Assembly: GCA_937941555.1 (NCBI GenBank)
Contig: CALDHJ010000102.1
Span: 1-18,715, forward strand
Reading direction: 5' to 3'
DNA length: 18,715 bases
From: an uncultured Granulosicoccaceae bacterium
Lineage (GTDB): Bacteria; Pseudomonadota; Gammaproteobacteria; CALCKW01
Made by a program: the position numbers and the translations under genes
In this document: positions 7,662 through 14,495 of the stretch, one piece after another
Position numbering within the stretch: position 1 is the first letter of the stretch
How the letters are laid out: each line of letters starts with the position of its first letter
Notes under the pieces: model-generated
Seen by the model: only the letters and a program-made list of their open reading frames with translations
Databases searched by the model: none
Told to the model about the DNA's origin: nothing

Positions 7662-9011
7662 TTGAACCCATCAGACAACACGGCACCGAGCGACCTCACA
7701 ACCGGGTCGGTGCTACGCCACCTGATCGCGCTGGCGGTGCCGGCGTCGATGGGGATGATATTCAACACCCTCTACAACCTGACCGACTTCTGGTTCGCCG
7801 GTATGGTCTCGGACGCCGCACTGGCCGGCGTGTCGATCGCGGGCAGCGTGTTCTTCATCATCATCGGCATCGGTGCAGGCATGCAGTCCGGCACCGCCGC
7901 AATGATCGCCAACGAGGTCGGCGCCGGCCGTCGCGACAGCGTTCGCCACTGGCTGAACCAGGCGCTCGGCCTCGCGACCGTGATATCACTGCTGTGCCTC
8001 GTGGCCGGCCTGTTCATCGCAACCGATCTGATCCGCTTTCTCGGCGCCGAAGCCGATGTCGAACCCGCCGCCCAGCAATACGTTGATATCGTGCTCGCCG
8101 GCAATATCGCTTTCGCGATCGCTGCGGTGGCGACCGGCACCCTGGTCGCGCTCGGCGACACCAAGTCCGCGCGCAACGCGCTCGCCATCGGCTTCTTTGC
8201 CAACTTCGGTCTGAACCCGCTGCTGACCTTCGGGCTCGGGCTCGGGGTAGCGGGCCTTGCGCTCGCGACCGTGTTGATCAAGGCCCTGAGCGCCGTGTAT
8301 CTGCTCTGGGTGCTGCGCAAACGGCTCGGCCACACACCGCGCCCGGCCTTCGCGCTGCGCCAATGGGCGGAACTCCTCTACCAGGTGCTGCCGGCCAGCC
8401 TGAACATGATGACGATCATTCTCGGCGGCTTCATCACCGTGTCGTTTGTCGGCCGCTTCGGCAGTGACGCGGTGGCGGGCTACGCCGTGGGCTTGCGTCT
8501 TGAGCAGGTGTTGCTGCTGCCCGCGCTCGGCCTTAATAGCGCCGTCATGGCCATCGTCGGCCAGAGCTATGGTGCCGGCCTTGCGAATCGTGCGATCGAG
8601 ACCTACAAAACCGCGCTCTGGGTAGGCCTCGTGATCTCACTCGCCTGCGTGCCGGTGATGGTGTTTCTGTCACCGCAGCTGGTTGGGGTGTTCTCGGGCA
8701 ACAGCGATGTAATCGAGACCGGTGCGTCCTACCTTCGGATCGACGCTTTGGCGTTTTTCTCATACGTCGTGCTGTTCGTGAGCGTGGCCAGCTTGCAGGC
8801 GATCAAGCAGCCGGTGTTTCCACTCGTGCTCGGCATTGCGCGGCAACTGGTCGTGCCGGCGGCGATCAACACCCTGCTGATCGTGCAATACGGATTCCCG
8901 ATGATCTCGGTGTTCTACACCATCGTCTCAGTGGTGTTGCTCAGCTCGGTGGTGTCGCACCTCTACACACTGCGCCAACTCAAGCACTGCACTACGCCAG
9001 CGGCGGGCTGA
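7662..9011 (+). CDS. MATE family efflux transporter
   Basis: A 449-residue, about 12-segment membrane protein with the two-fold MatE architecture (repeats at about 20-180 and 240-400). The opening VLRHLIALAVPASMGMIFNT, the TDFWFAG segment and the second-half region beginning LPASLNMMTIILGG are typical of the NorM/DinF-like MATE superfamily, which exports cationic or organic compounds by Na+ or H+ antiport. No ATG lies ahead of the first membrane helix, so the start is TTG 7662 (MNPSDNTAP) with an AGGCGA-like ribosome site; a GTG shortly before LRHLIAL is the alternative. It lies downstream of the desaturase-like gene on the same strand and may share its transcript, although the hairpin in between could separate them. 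The substrate cannot be assigned. Confidence 0.93.
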   Translation: MNPSDNTAPSDLTTGSVLRHLIALAVPASMGMIFNTLYNLTDFWFAGMVSDAALAGVSIAGSVFFIIIGIGAGMQSGTAAMIANEVGAGRRDSVRHWLNQALGLATVISLLCLVAGLFIATDLIRFLGAEADVEPAAQQYVDIVLAGNIAFAIAAVATGTLVALGDTKSARNALAIGFFANFGLNPLLTFGLGLGVAGLALATVLIKALSAVYLLWVLRKRLGHTPRPAFALRQWAELLYQVLPASLNMMTIILGGFITVSFVGRFGSDAVAGYAVGLRLEQVLLLPALGLNSAVMAIVGQSYGAGLANRAIETYKTALWVGLVISLACVPVMVFLSPQLVGVFSGNSDVIETGASYLRIDALAFFSYVVLFVSVASLQAIKQPVFPLVLGIARQLVVPAAINTLLIVQYGFPMISVFYTIVSVVLLSSVVSHLYTLRQLKHCTTPAAG

Positions 9012-9044
9012 TCCGCATTGCAATGATGCGAGTTCAGCGTCCCA

Positions 9045-9512
9045 TCAGCAGGGCAAGTAGGGGTACATGCCGGAGTTGGTAGGTTCAACTCCACCCGTGT
9101 CGCACCACTCCTTGCGAATCATCGTACCGTCGTCGATGAGGTTGAGCCTGGCCCAGTCATTACTGGCACCGCCCCAGGACTCGCCCTTGAGGAGGAAGAA
9201 CACCTGACCGTTACCGTTGTATCCGTGCACGACGCCTAGGACGATGTTGTCACCGTTGCCGAGATCTGTCCGCTCGCCTGTACCAATCGCCGCTTCCATG
9301 GTGTTGGTATCGATGTCCGGCCACACTCCGTGAACGTTGTAGTAGGCGATCACCTTGCCAGCGAGTGCATTACCGAGTGTCACCACCTCGGCCATTTCCG
9401 ACTTTCGGATGTAGTCTCGGTATGACGGCATCGCGATGGACGCGAGAATACCGACAATCGCGATGACGATCATCAACTCGATCAGGGTAAATCCGCGGCT
9501 TTGCTGGGTCAT
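9045..9512 (-). CDS. Type IV pilin / pseudopilin-like protein
   Basis: A 155-residue prepilin. The short leader MTQQSRG is followed by the prepilin peptidase site G/FTLIE and a hydrophobic N-terminal helix ([16 protein letters not shown]), including the conserved glutamate at mature position 5 needed for assembly. After the helix comes a globular domain with two C-terminal cysteines (KEWCDT and YLPC at the very end), consistent with a disulphide-bonded D-region of major or minor type IVa pilins. The start is ATG 9512; a GTG at 9521 would add three residues and is less likely, since GAG lies 8 nt before the ATG. No other pilus assembly genes are in the window, so it is an orphan pilin here. 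It is convergent with the MATE gene. Confidence 0.93.
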   Translation of the reverse strand: MTQQSRGFTLIELMIVIAIVGILASIAMPSYRDYIRKSEMAEVVTLGNALAGKVIAYYNVHGVWPDIDTNTMEAAIGTGERTDLGNGDNIVLGVVHGYNGNGQVFFLLKGESWGGASNDWARLNLIDDGTMIRKEWCDTGGVEPTNSGMYPYLPC

Positions 9513-9599
9513 GGCGCACACTCAAGACGGGTAATCCTGAATAGCGGCCAGCGTGAAATTTGCCTTAGTCGGCTCCGAGTTGACGCAGCATTCGACTGG

Positions 9600-10154
9600 T
9601 CAAATCTGGGTCACGTCGCCTTCAAGCTGCGTCACCATCGCGCGGATCACGGTCAGGTGCGGGTTCAGGGCGAGCGCGCGTTTGAACCAGGCGAGCGCCC
9701 CGCTCGGATTGTCCTGGCGCAAGAGGATGTAGCCCTGGCCGGACACGGCGCCAAAGTGCCGGGGTTCGCGTTTGAGGGTTTCGGCGATGTCGGCCGTGGA
9801 TTCGGCGTAACGGCCCATGATGAAGTTGAGCGTCGCGCGCTTGTTCCAACCCTCGGCGATATCGGGTCGCGCATCGATCACCGCATCGAAGGCCGACAGC
9901 GCTTCTTCGTAGCGCTTGCCCGCCATGTGCGCGGTGCCGGCGGACAGCTGGTTGGAGATATCGATATCGTCGATCGTGAGCCAGGCCTGCCAGATCTGCT
10001 GGGTCAACAGCGCCGCGGTGCGGTTGTCCTCGGTGTTGTGTAGAGCGAGAAAGAGGTTCGCGAGGCCGGGATCGGTCTGGTCGGCGCGCGCCGCAGAGCC
10101 GGCAAACACCAGCATGGCCGACAACAGCAAGGCCGTTGAACGTATCCGTTTCAT
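9600..10154 (-). CDS. Exported tetratricopeptide-repeat protein
   Basis: A 184-residue protein with a classical Sec signal peptide (MKRIRS, hydrophobic core, cleavage after SAARA), then an all-helical body. TPR-like repeats are visible from about residue 75: AGKRYEEALSAFDAVIDARP, AEGWNKRATLNFIMGRYAES and then GYILLRQDNPSGALAWFKRA, each with the G/A-Y-A-P spacing of TPR helices. Such proteins act as periplasmic scaffolds; the partner is unknown. ATG 10154 is chosen because GGGAG lies 7 nt upstream; a TTG at 10160 adds two residues. The orphan pilin gene starts 87 nt downstream on the same strand, so the two may be co-transcribed, but I do not claim a pilus role. Confidence 0.85.
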   Translation of the reverse strand: MKRIRSTALLLSAMLVFAGSAARADQTDPGLANLFLALHNTEDNRTAALLTQQIWQAWLTIDDIDISNQLSAGTAHMAGKRYEEALSAFDAVIDARPDIAEGWNKRATLNFIMGRYAESTADIAETLKREPRHFGAVSGQGYILLRQDNPSGALAWFKRALALNPHLTVIRAMVTQLEGDVTQI

Positions 10155-10274
10155 GGGCAACTCCCGTGAGGCGTCTCTTCAGAGGGTACGACGGGGAGCC
10201 CGGTTTCTCCAGCTCAGACCATCAGCCCGCGACCAGTTCGGGTTCACCGTCCACGACCCGATTGGGACCGCCCC

Positions 10275-10754
10275 TCAGCCCGATTGTTCACCGCCACGCG
10301 CCATGGCGCGGAAATCGTCGCGGTCGAGTACCTTGCGCACCGCCTCGAGCGTCGGCAGCAGCGCCGCGAGCTGCTGGCCGTCTATCTCGGCCATGAAGGC
10401 CGCTACCGCCGGCTGCAGGCGCGCGAACACGGTTGGCAAAAGCGCATAGCCATCTTCAGTCAGGCTGACGCGCTTGCCACGGCCATCGGTCGGGTCGGGG
10501 CGGATGTGGATCAGGCCGCGCGCATCGAGCTTTTGCAGCGTGTTGGTCATCGCGCCCTTGGTCACCTGCATGGCGCTGGCAAGCTTAACCGGCGTCTCGG
10601 CCTCGCCCGGCGCCTGGTGAGAGAGGTGCATCAGCAGCGACACCTGGGCGTAGGTCATGCCGTCGGGCAGGTGCCGCTCGAGCAGGTTGCGCGACAACTG
10701 CTCGATGATGCCGATTTCATTGAAGAACCGGATGGGGACAGGCAGCTGGCTCAT
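10275..10754 (-). CDS. MarR family transcriptional regulator
   Basis: A 159-residue protein with the MarR winged-helix fold: N-terminal dimerisation helix, then TYAQVSLLMHLSHQ, recognition helix in MQVTKGAMTNTLQKLDARGL, wing with the DPTDGRGKRVSLTEDG signature, and C-terminal dimerisation helices. MarR proteins typically repress their own operon and neighbours and release DNA on binding aromatic or reactive small molecules. ATG 10754 (MSQLPVP) gives the usual family length; a GTG at 10805 would add 17 atypical residues. No clear Shine-Dalgarno sequence precedes either start. The gene is 93 nt downstream of the nitroreductase on the same strand, and the palindrome at the nitroreductase promoter is its likely operator. 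Confidence 0.93.
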   Translation of the reverse strand: MSQLPVPIRFFNEIGIIEQLSRNLLERHLPDGMTYAQVSLLMHLSHQAPGEAETPVKLASAMQVTKGAMTNTLQKLDARGLIHIRPDPTDGRGKRVSLTEDGYALLPTVFARLQPAVAAFMAEIDGQQLAALLPTLEAVRKVLDRDDFRAMARGGEQSG

Positions 10755-10847
10755 CGGGCCGCGCGGTCGGGACGGGTCATACCGGGCAGAGTACCCGAGC
10801 TGCACCGCCCGGAACAGCGGCGCAGCGCCAACCGCGACCAGCCGAAC

Positions 10848-11987
10848 TCAGGCCGGCAACACCCGGCTCGCAAGCGGCCAACGCGGGGCGGCCGAGGCGG
10901 CCTCGGCGTAACCCACCCGCGCCCACATCTGCACCGTCTCCGCCTCCCCGGCATCAAAGGCTGTGCGGGCCTCAGCGTATTCCCCGGCCATCTCGGGGTA
11001 TTCCTGCAGCGCCTGACTCAGGGGCTGCATCGCAAGGCCGGCCTGCGTCGCGGCGAGGTTTAGTCGCAGGTAGGCCGCACCGGCGCGCACCTGGTCCTCG
11101 CGCGAGTTGCCCGCCGACACCAACCACACGTGGCCGCGCCCACTGTAGAGCTCCTTGGCCAAATCGCGACCGGTCTGGCGGGCACTGCCGTCGAGGTCGC
11201 GCAAACCCGCGTGCGAGATCAGCCGCAGACGGCGCATCCACTCGAAAAAGGCGCCGCGCAGCGCGATGCCGTCGGGGTTTTCCGCGATTTCGCGCTCGCC
11301 AATGCGCATCAGCTCGGCGCTCTCGAGGTAGGCGGCGTCGGTGTCGATCTCGCGTTCGAACGCCCGCACCGCGAGCGCATTGAGCGACACCACCGAGTCG
11401 GCGTCGACCGTGTTGCCCCACCGCAAGCCCGCGATCTCACCCACCGCCGCAATCACGTCCTCGAGCGCGCCGGCCTCAACCGGTGTCTCCGTGTAGGTGC
11501 CGCGCGTGGTGCGCCGGGCAGCCGCCGCCGTGAAGAGCGGGTCAGCCACCCCACCGGGCGCCAATGAGAGCATGGCCACCGGTCGGGCATCGAGGTGTGA
11601 TGCGTCGCTGCCGTCCGGAAACCAGTCGACCTGCAATTGCTCACCGTCGGCCGCGGCCGCGAGCCGCATCAGCTCGACGAAGGCACCGAGCCCGATCGTG
11701 ATCTGCCGCTCGAAGGGGTCGGTCGCCGGCAGTTTGCGGCTCGGATCGGCGTACAAGGTGGCCGAACGCGGCCCGTGCAACGCCACCTGCCAGGGCTGGC
11801 GGTTGTGCGGGTTCGGCGCCAGCAGCGCCCACGCCAGGGCCCTCACCACCGGCGTCTCGCCGGTACCGGCTTCACGCCAGACCCGGTAGGGGTCCGCACT
11901 GTCGCTGCCACTGTCACAGCCACTCAACACGGGCGATGCAATCACCGCCGAACTGCCCAGGACCTTCAGAAACTGACGCCGTCTCAT
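10848..11987 (-). CDS. Tat-exported lipoprotein nitroreductase (Acg-like FMN oxidoreductase)
   Basis: A 379-residue protein starting with a twin-arginine signal (RRQFLK at residues 3-8), a hydrophobic core and a lipobox LSGC with Cys24. Residue +2 is Asp, which by the E. coli rule would keep the lipoprotein on the inner membrane, facing the periplasm. The mature part matches nitroreductase-fold flavoproteins of the Acg type: APNPHNRQPW at about 57-66, a central two-lobed region, and YLRLNLAATQAGLAMQPLSQ near the C-terminus. Tat export fits folding with FMN before transport. The usual reactions are NAD(P)H-dependent reductions of nitro- or quinone compounds, but some Acg-like members lack activity and only hold flavin. 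The start is ATG 11987 with GGAG 8 nt upstream. It heads an apparent operon with marR and is divergent from dddP. Confidence 0.85.
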   Translation of the reverse strand: MRRRQFLKVLGSSAVIASPVLSGCDSGSDSADPYRVWREAGTGETPVVRALAWALLAPNPHNRQPWQVALHGPRSATLYADPSRKLPATDPFERQITIGLGAFVELMRLAAAADGEQLQVDWFPDGSDASHLDARPVAMLSLAPGGVADPLFTAAAARRTTRGTYTETPVEAGALEDVIAAVGEIAGLRWGNTVDADSVVSLNALAVRAFEREIDTDAAYLESAELMRIGEREIAENPDGIALRGAFFEWMRRLRLISHAGLRDLDGSARQTGRDLAKELYSGRGHVWLVSAGNSREDQVRAGAAYLRLNLAATQAGLAMQPLSQALQEYPEMAGEYAEARTAFDAGEAETVQMWARVGYAEAASAAPRWPLASRVLPA

Positions 11988-11999
11988 GGGAGCGCTCCC
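11988..11999. promoter_or_regulatory. Ribosome binding site inside a perfect 12-bp palindrome
   Basis: GGGAGCGCTCCC directly abuts the nitroreductase ATG on the minus strand. Its first half contains the GGAG Shine-Dalgarno element. Self-pairing or duplex formation could mask the ribosome site, but the palindrome has no loop, so an intramolecular hairpin would be short. It could be chance. Confidence 0.45.
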
Positions 12000-12004
12000 T
12001 TTTT

Positions 12005-12020
12005 GGTTTAACGTTGAACC
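12005..12020. promoter_or_regulatory. Probable MarR operator
   Basis: GGTTTAACGTTGAACC is a 16-bp palindrome with one mismatched pair. It lies immediately downstream of the -10 element of the nitroreductase promoter, overlapping the expected transcription start. Length and position suit repression by a MarR dimer, and a marR gene is the second gene of the same operon. A more degenerate related sequence (11 of 16 bases match when read on the minus strand) lies at 12043-12058 over the -35 box. Confidence 0.6.
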
Positions 12021-12049
12021 AGTATCGACCATGTTCGGATAAAGTCCAA
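12021..12049 (-). promoter_or_regulatory. Sigma70-like promoter of the nitroreductase-marR operon
   Basis: On the minus strand TTGGAC (12044-12049) and GATACT (12021-12026) are separated by exactly 17 nt. They match the sigma70 consensus in 4 of 6 and 4 of 6 positions. The expected start point falls in the adjoining palindrome, about 25-35 nt before the ATG. Confidence 0.55.
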
Positions 12050-12147
12050 CACTAAACTTGTTTTAGCGAACGGACTGGTTTCTGTGGCTCGTCAAATGAG
12101 CACCATGTTGGGAAGGTGAGGTCAGCAAGACGTCAGGCACGCGGGCG

Positions 12148-12282
12148 CCCATTCCCCACTGCCATCCCCATCGACCCCACACCTGTCGCAAACCCGCCAT
12201 CCCTGCCGCTCCACAAACGCCCACTATCCCGCCAAACCCACTACTGTCTGCCACTACGCCCCACTGTCACCCGCCCGCACCC
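12148..12282 (+). promoter_or_regulatory. C-rich, G-poor leader immediately upstream of dddP
   Basis: By hand count these 135 bases hold 74 C and 15 G, unlike the balanced C/G content of neighbouring genes. There is no purine-rich Shine-Dalgarno sequence before the dddP ATG. Four copies of CCACT(A/G) occur at 12221, 12238, 12251 and 12261. An RNA of this composition would be unstructured and resemble a Rho utilisation site. I found no convincing -35/-10 pair for dddP in the 12060-12282 stretch. Confidence 0.45.
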
Positions 12283-13605
12283 ATGTCCTACCACCGCGAG
12301 TCCCGCAAGATCACGCCGCAGTACGGCGACACCCTGCCCGACGGCACCGCCAACGACGGCGACCGCGTCGAGATCGGGCCGACCGACCTCGCCTTCGCCG
12401 AGTGGCACGCGGCCGGCCTGACCGCGCCCAACCTCGCGGCGCTGCGCGAGCACCGCTGGAAACGCCTTACGCAATTCACCGTCGACCGCAACCTCGGTGG
12501 GCTGTTGTTGTTCGACCCGCTCAACATCCGCTACGCCACCGACACCACCAATATGCAGCTCTGGAACACACACAACCCCTTTCGGGCAGTTCTCTTGTGT
12601 GCCGACGGCTACATGGTGATCTTCGACTACAAGAACGCACTCTTCCTCGCCGACCACAATCCCCTGGTGCGCGAGACGCGCGGCGGCGCGTCGATGTTCT
12701 ACTTCGCGGTCGGCGACCGCGGCGAACAGGCGGCGGCCGGGTTCGTCGACCAGATCGAAGACCTCCTGCGCGAACACGGCGGCGGCAACCGACGCCTTGG
12801 GGTCGACAAGATCATGCTGCACGGTCTGCGCGCGCTCGAAGCGCGCGGGTTCACCGTGGAAGACGGCGAAGAACTCACCGAAAAAGCGCGTGCAGTCAAA
12901 GGCCCGGACGAGATCCTCGCCATGCGCTGCGCAGTGCACAGTTGCGAACAGTCGATCGCCGCCATGCAGGCCGCAACCGAGCCGGGTATGACCGAAGACG
13001 CGATCTGGGCCGTGCTGCACGCGGAGAACATAAAACGCGGCGGCGAGTGGATCGAGACCCGCCTGCTCGCCACAGGCCCACGCACCAACCCCTGGTTTCA
13101 GGAGTGCGGCCCGCGAAAACTGCAGAACAACGAAATCCTCGCCTTCGACACCGACCTCATCGGCAGCTACGGCATCTGCGTGGACATCTCACGCACCTGG
13201 TGGATCGGCGATCAAATGCCAAGGCCGGACATGGTTCACGCCATGCAACACGCGCACGAACACATGACCCACAACATGCAACTGCTCAAGCCCGGCATCA
13301 CCCCGCGTGAAATCTGCGAGCAAGGCCACGTACTCGATCCGCCATTTCAAAAGCAGAAATACGGCAGCATGATGCACGGCGTCGGCCTCTGCGACGAATG
13401 GCCGATCGTCACCTACCCCGACCGCTGGCAGGACGGTGCCTTCGAGCAACCGCTCGAAGCGGGCATGGTGTTGTGTGTGGAAGCCCTCGTCAGCCCCGAG
13501 GGCGGTGACTTCTCGATCAAACTCGAAGATCAGGTGCTGATCACCGAAGACGGCTTCGAGAACCTGACGGTGTATCCGTTTGATTCAGCCCTGATGGGCA
13601 ACTGA
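12283..13605 (+). CDS. dddP: DMSP lyase DddP (M24-fold metalloenzyme)
   Basis: This enzyme splits dimethylsulfoniopropionate into dimethyl sulfide and acrylate. The 440-residue protein has the creatinase/aminopeptidase M24 fold but carries DddP-specific stretches: NDGDRVEIGPTDLAF, DPLNIRYATDTTNMQLWNTH, RTNPWFQECGPR, KYGSMMHGVGLCDEWP, and GGDFSIKLEDQVLITEDG. Metal ligands Asp289, Asp291, Asp301, His365, Glu400 and Glu415 each fall exactly 6 below the six ligands I recall for Ruegeria lacuscaerulensis DddP (295, 297, 307, 371, 406, 421). The proposed catalytic Tyr366 and Asp377 correspond likewise to Tyr360 and Asp371. The start is ATG 12283, since MSYHRESRKI aligns with DddP N-termini, although no Shine-Dalgarno sequence precedes it. 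No dmdA, acuK, acuI or DMSP transporter gene is visible nearby. An ordinary Xaa-Pro peptidase is the rejected alternative. Confidence 0.95.
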   Translation: MSYHRESRKITPQYGDTLPDGTANDGDRVEIGPTDLAFAEWHAAGLTAPNLAALREHRWKRLTQFTVDRNLGGLLLFDPLNIRYATDTTNMQLWNTHNPFRAVLLCADGYMVIFDYKNALFLADHNPLVRETRGGASMFYFAVGDRGEQAAAGFVDQIEDLLREHGGGNRRLGVDKIMLHGLRALEARGFTVEDGEELTEKARAVKGPDEILAMRCAVHSCEQSIAAMQAATEPGMTEDAIWAVLHAENIKRGGEWIETRLLATGPRTNPWFQECGPRKLQNNEILAFDTDLIGSYGICVDISRTWWIGDQMPRPDMVHAMQHAHEHMTHNMQLLKPGITPREICEQGHVLDPPFQKQKYGSMMHGVGLCDEWPIVTYPDRWQDGAFEQPLEAGMVLCVEALVSPEGGDFSIKLEDQVLITEDGFENLTVYPFDSALMGN

Positions 13606-13654
13606 AAAACCAGCGAGCGAGCCTCAGGGAAATATCAAGCGCAACGCGAACGCG

Positions 13655-14029
13655 TCAGGTCATTTCTTTGTGGCACACCACTTCGATATTGTGCCCGTCC
13701 GGATCGATCACAAAAGCTGCGTAATACTGCCCACTGTATTGCGGGCGAATACCCGGCGGTCCATTGTCCCGCCCGCCCGCCGCGAGCGCCGCACGGTAGA
13801 AGGCGTCGACCTGGTCCCGATGCTCGGCGACAAACGCAATATGCAAATGCGCCGGGGTCTCGTCGGTCTGATAGAGGCACAACGAGGTGTCACCCGTCGG
13901 CTGGTACAACTCCACACCGTCGGGCGGCCAATCGGAGACGCCAGTGACGCCGATGGGTTCAAGGGCCTTGAGGTAGAAGACCCTGCTAGCCGCGAAATCG
14001 CGGACACCGAATTTGACGTGATCAAACAT
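13655..14029 (-). CDS. VOC superfamily (glyoxalase/dioxygenase-fold) protein
   Basis: A 124-residue single-module vicinal-oxygen-chelate protein. It begins FDHVKFGVRDFAASRVFYLKAL, with metal ligand candidate His4, followed by HLHIAF with His63, and ends in FVIDPDGHNIEVVCH with Glu116. These are the usual His/His/Glu metal positions of glyoxalase-like dimers. Such small proteins include lactoylglutathione lyase relatives, fosfomycin-type resistance proteins and isomerases; the substrate cannot be assigned. The start is ATG 14029, the usual VOC beginning; the longer reading frame to 14086 would add an unrelated 19 residues. Its end is convergent with dddP, 49 nt away, with a short palindrome ACGCG-AA-CGCGT (13644-13655) in the gap but no T-run. 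Confidence 0.9.
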   Translation of the reverse strand: MFDHVKFGVRDFAASRVFYLKALEPIGVTGVSDWPPDGVELYQPTGDTSLCLYQTDETPAHLHIAFVAEHRDQVDAFYRAALAAGGRDNGPPGIRPQYSGQYYAAFVIDPDGHNIEVVCHKEMT

Positions 14030-14086
14030 GCTTGCTGTGGTCTCTCTGGCCGATCCGACTGAAGTGTACAGGTGCCGCCATGACAA

Positions 14087-14398
14087 TCATGGCAGTTTCA
14101 CCTCGCTGTTACGCATCCGCTTCAAATCCCCTTGTGACACAAGCTTGCCCTCGCCTACCAAAGCCGCAACCCGCCGCGCATAGTAGCCATCGGGAATACC
14201 GGCGACCAGGTGCTCCAACTTGCTCATGGCCATGCCGACAACGAAGGCGACTTTCCGATAGTGACTGCCAGCTGCGGATAACAGCGCCTGATCAATGTTC
14301 TGTATGTGCCGGGGCGACAACGTCGCGATCAATCTCCGCTGATCTGCGGTCAGATCCGGATCTGGCGCTTCATCTTCGAAATCCACGAACTCTCCCAC
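14087..14398 (-). CDS. DUF3658-like small protein
   Basis: A 103-residue acidic-start protein with features I associate with the DUF3658 domain: LTADQRRLIATLSPRHIQNID, VVGMAMSKLEHLVAGIPDGYYARRVAALVGEGKL, and the ending GDLKRMRNSEVKLP. In larger proteins this domain follows a DUF1835 domain; here only the C-terminal part exists. The start is GTG 14398 with a poor ribosome site. The frame stays open upstream to a stop at 14468-14470 without an ATG, GTG or TTG, so the gene may be a 5'-truncated remnant or a stand-alone domain. It ends 57 nt before the VOC start. A 7-bp hairpin (14077-14093) covers its stop codon. Function is unknown. Confidence 0.7.
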   Translation of the reverse strand: MGEFVDFEDEAPDPDLTADQRRLIATLSPRHIQNIDQALLSAAGSHYRKVAFVVGMAMSKLEHLVAGIPDGYYARRVAALVGEGKLVSQGDLKRMRNSEVKLP

Positions 14399-14495
14399 AT
14401 CAGATACTGACTTTAAGCGACCGCCAGCATGGCGAACACAGACCAGCCAAAGCCCGTCAATGCTCCTTTACGTTGGCGTTGTTGAAGACAACGTG

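Noticed and set aside
12402..13310. 302-codon plus-strand frame overlapping dddP
   Set aside because: The translation is Arg/Pro/Ala-rich nonsense in another frame of dddP, with no domain and no start signals.
12283..13605. Annotation of the dddP product as Xaa-Pro aminopeptidase or creatinase
   Set aside because: The fold is shared, but the DddP-specific N-terminal and metal-site segments and the exact ligand spacing favour DMSP lyase.
14077..14093. GCCATGA-CAA-TCATGGC hairpin as terminator of the DUF3658-like gene
   Set aside because: The stem is perfect, but no T-run follows on either strand and it partly coincides with coding sequence.
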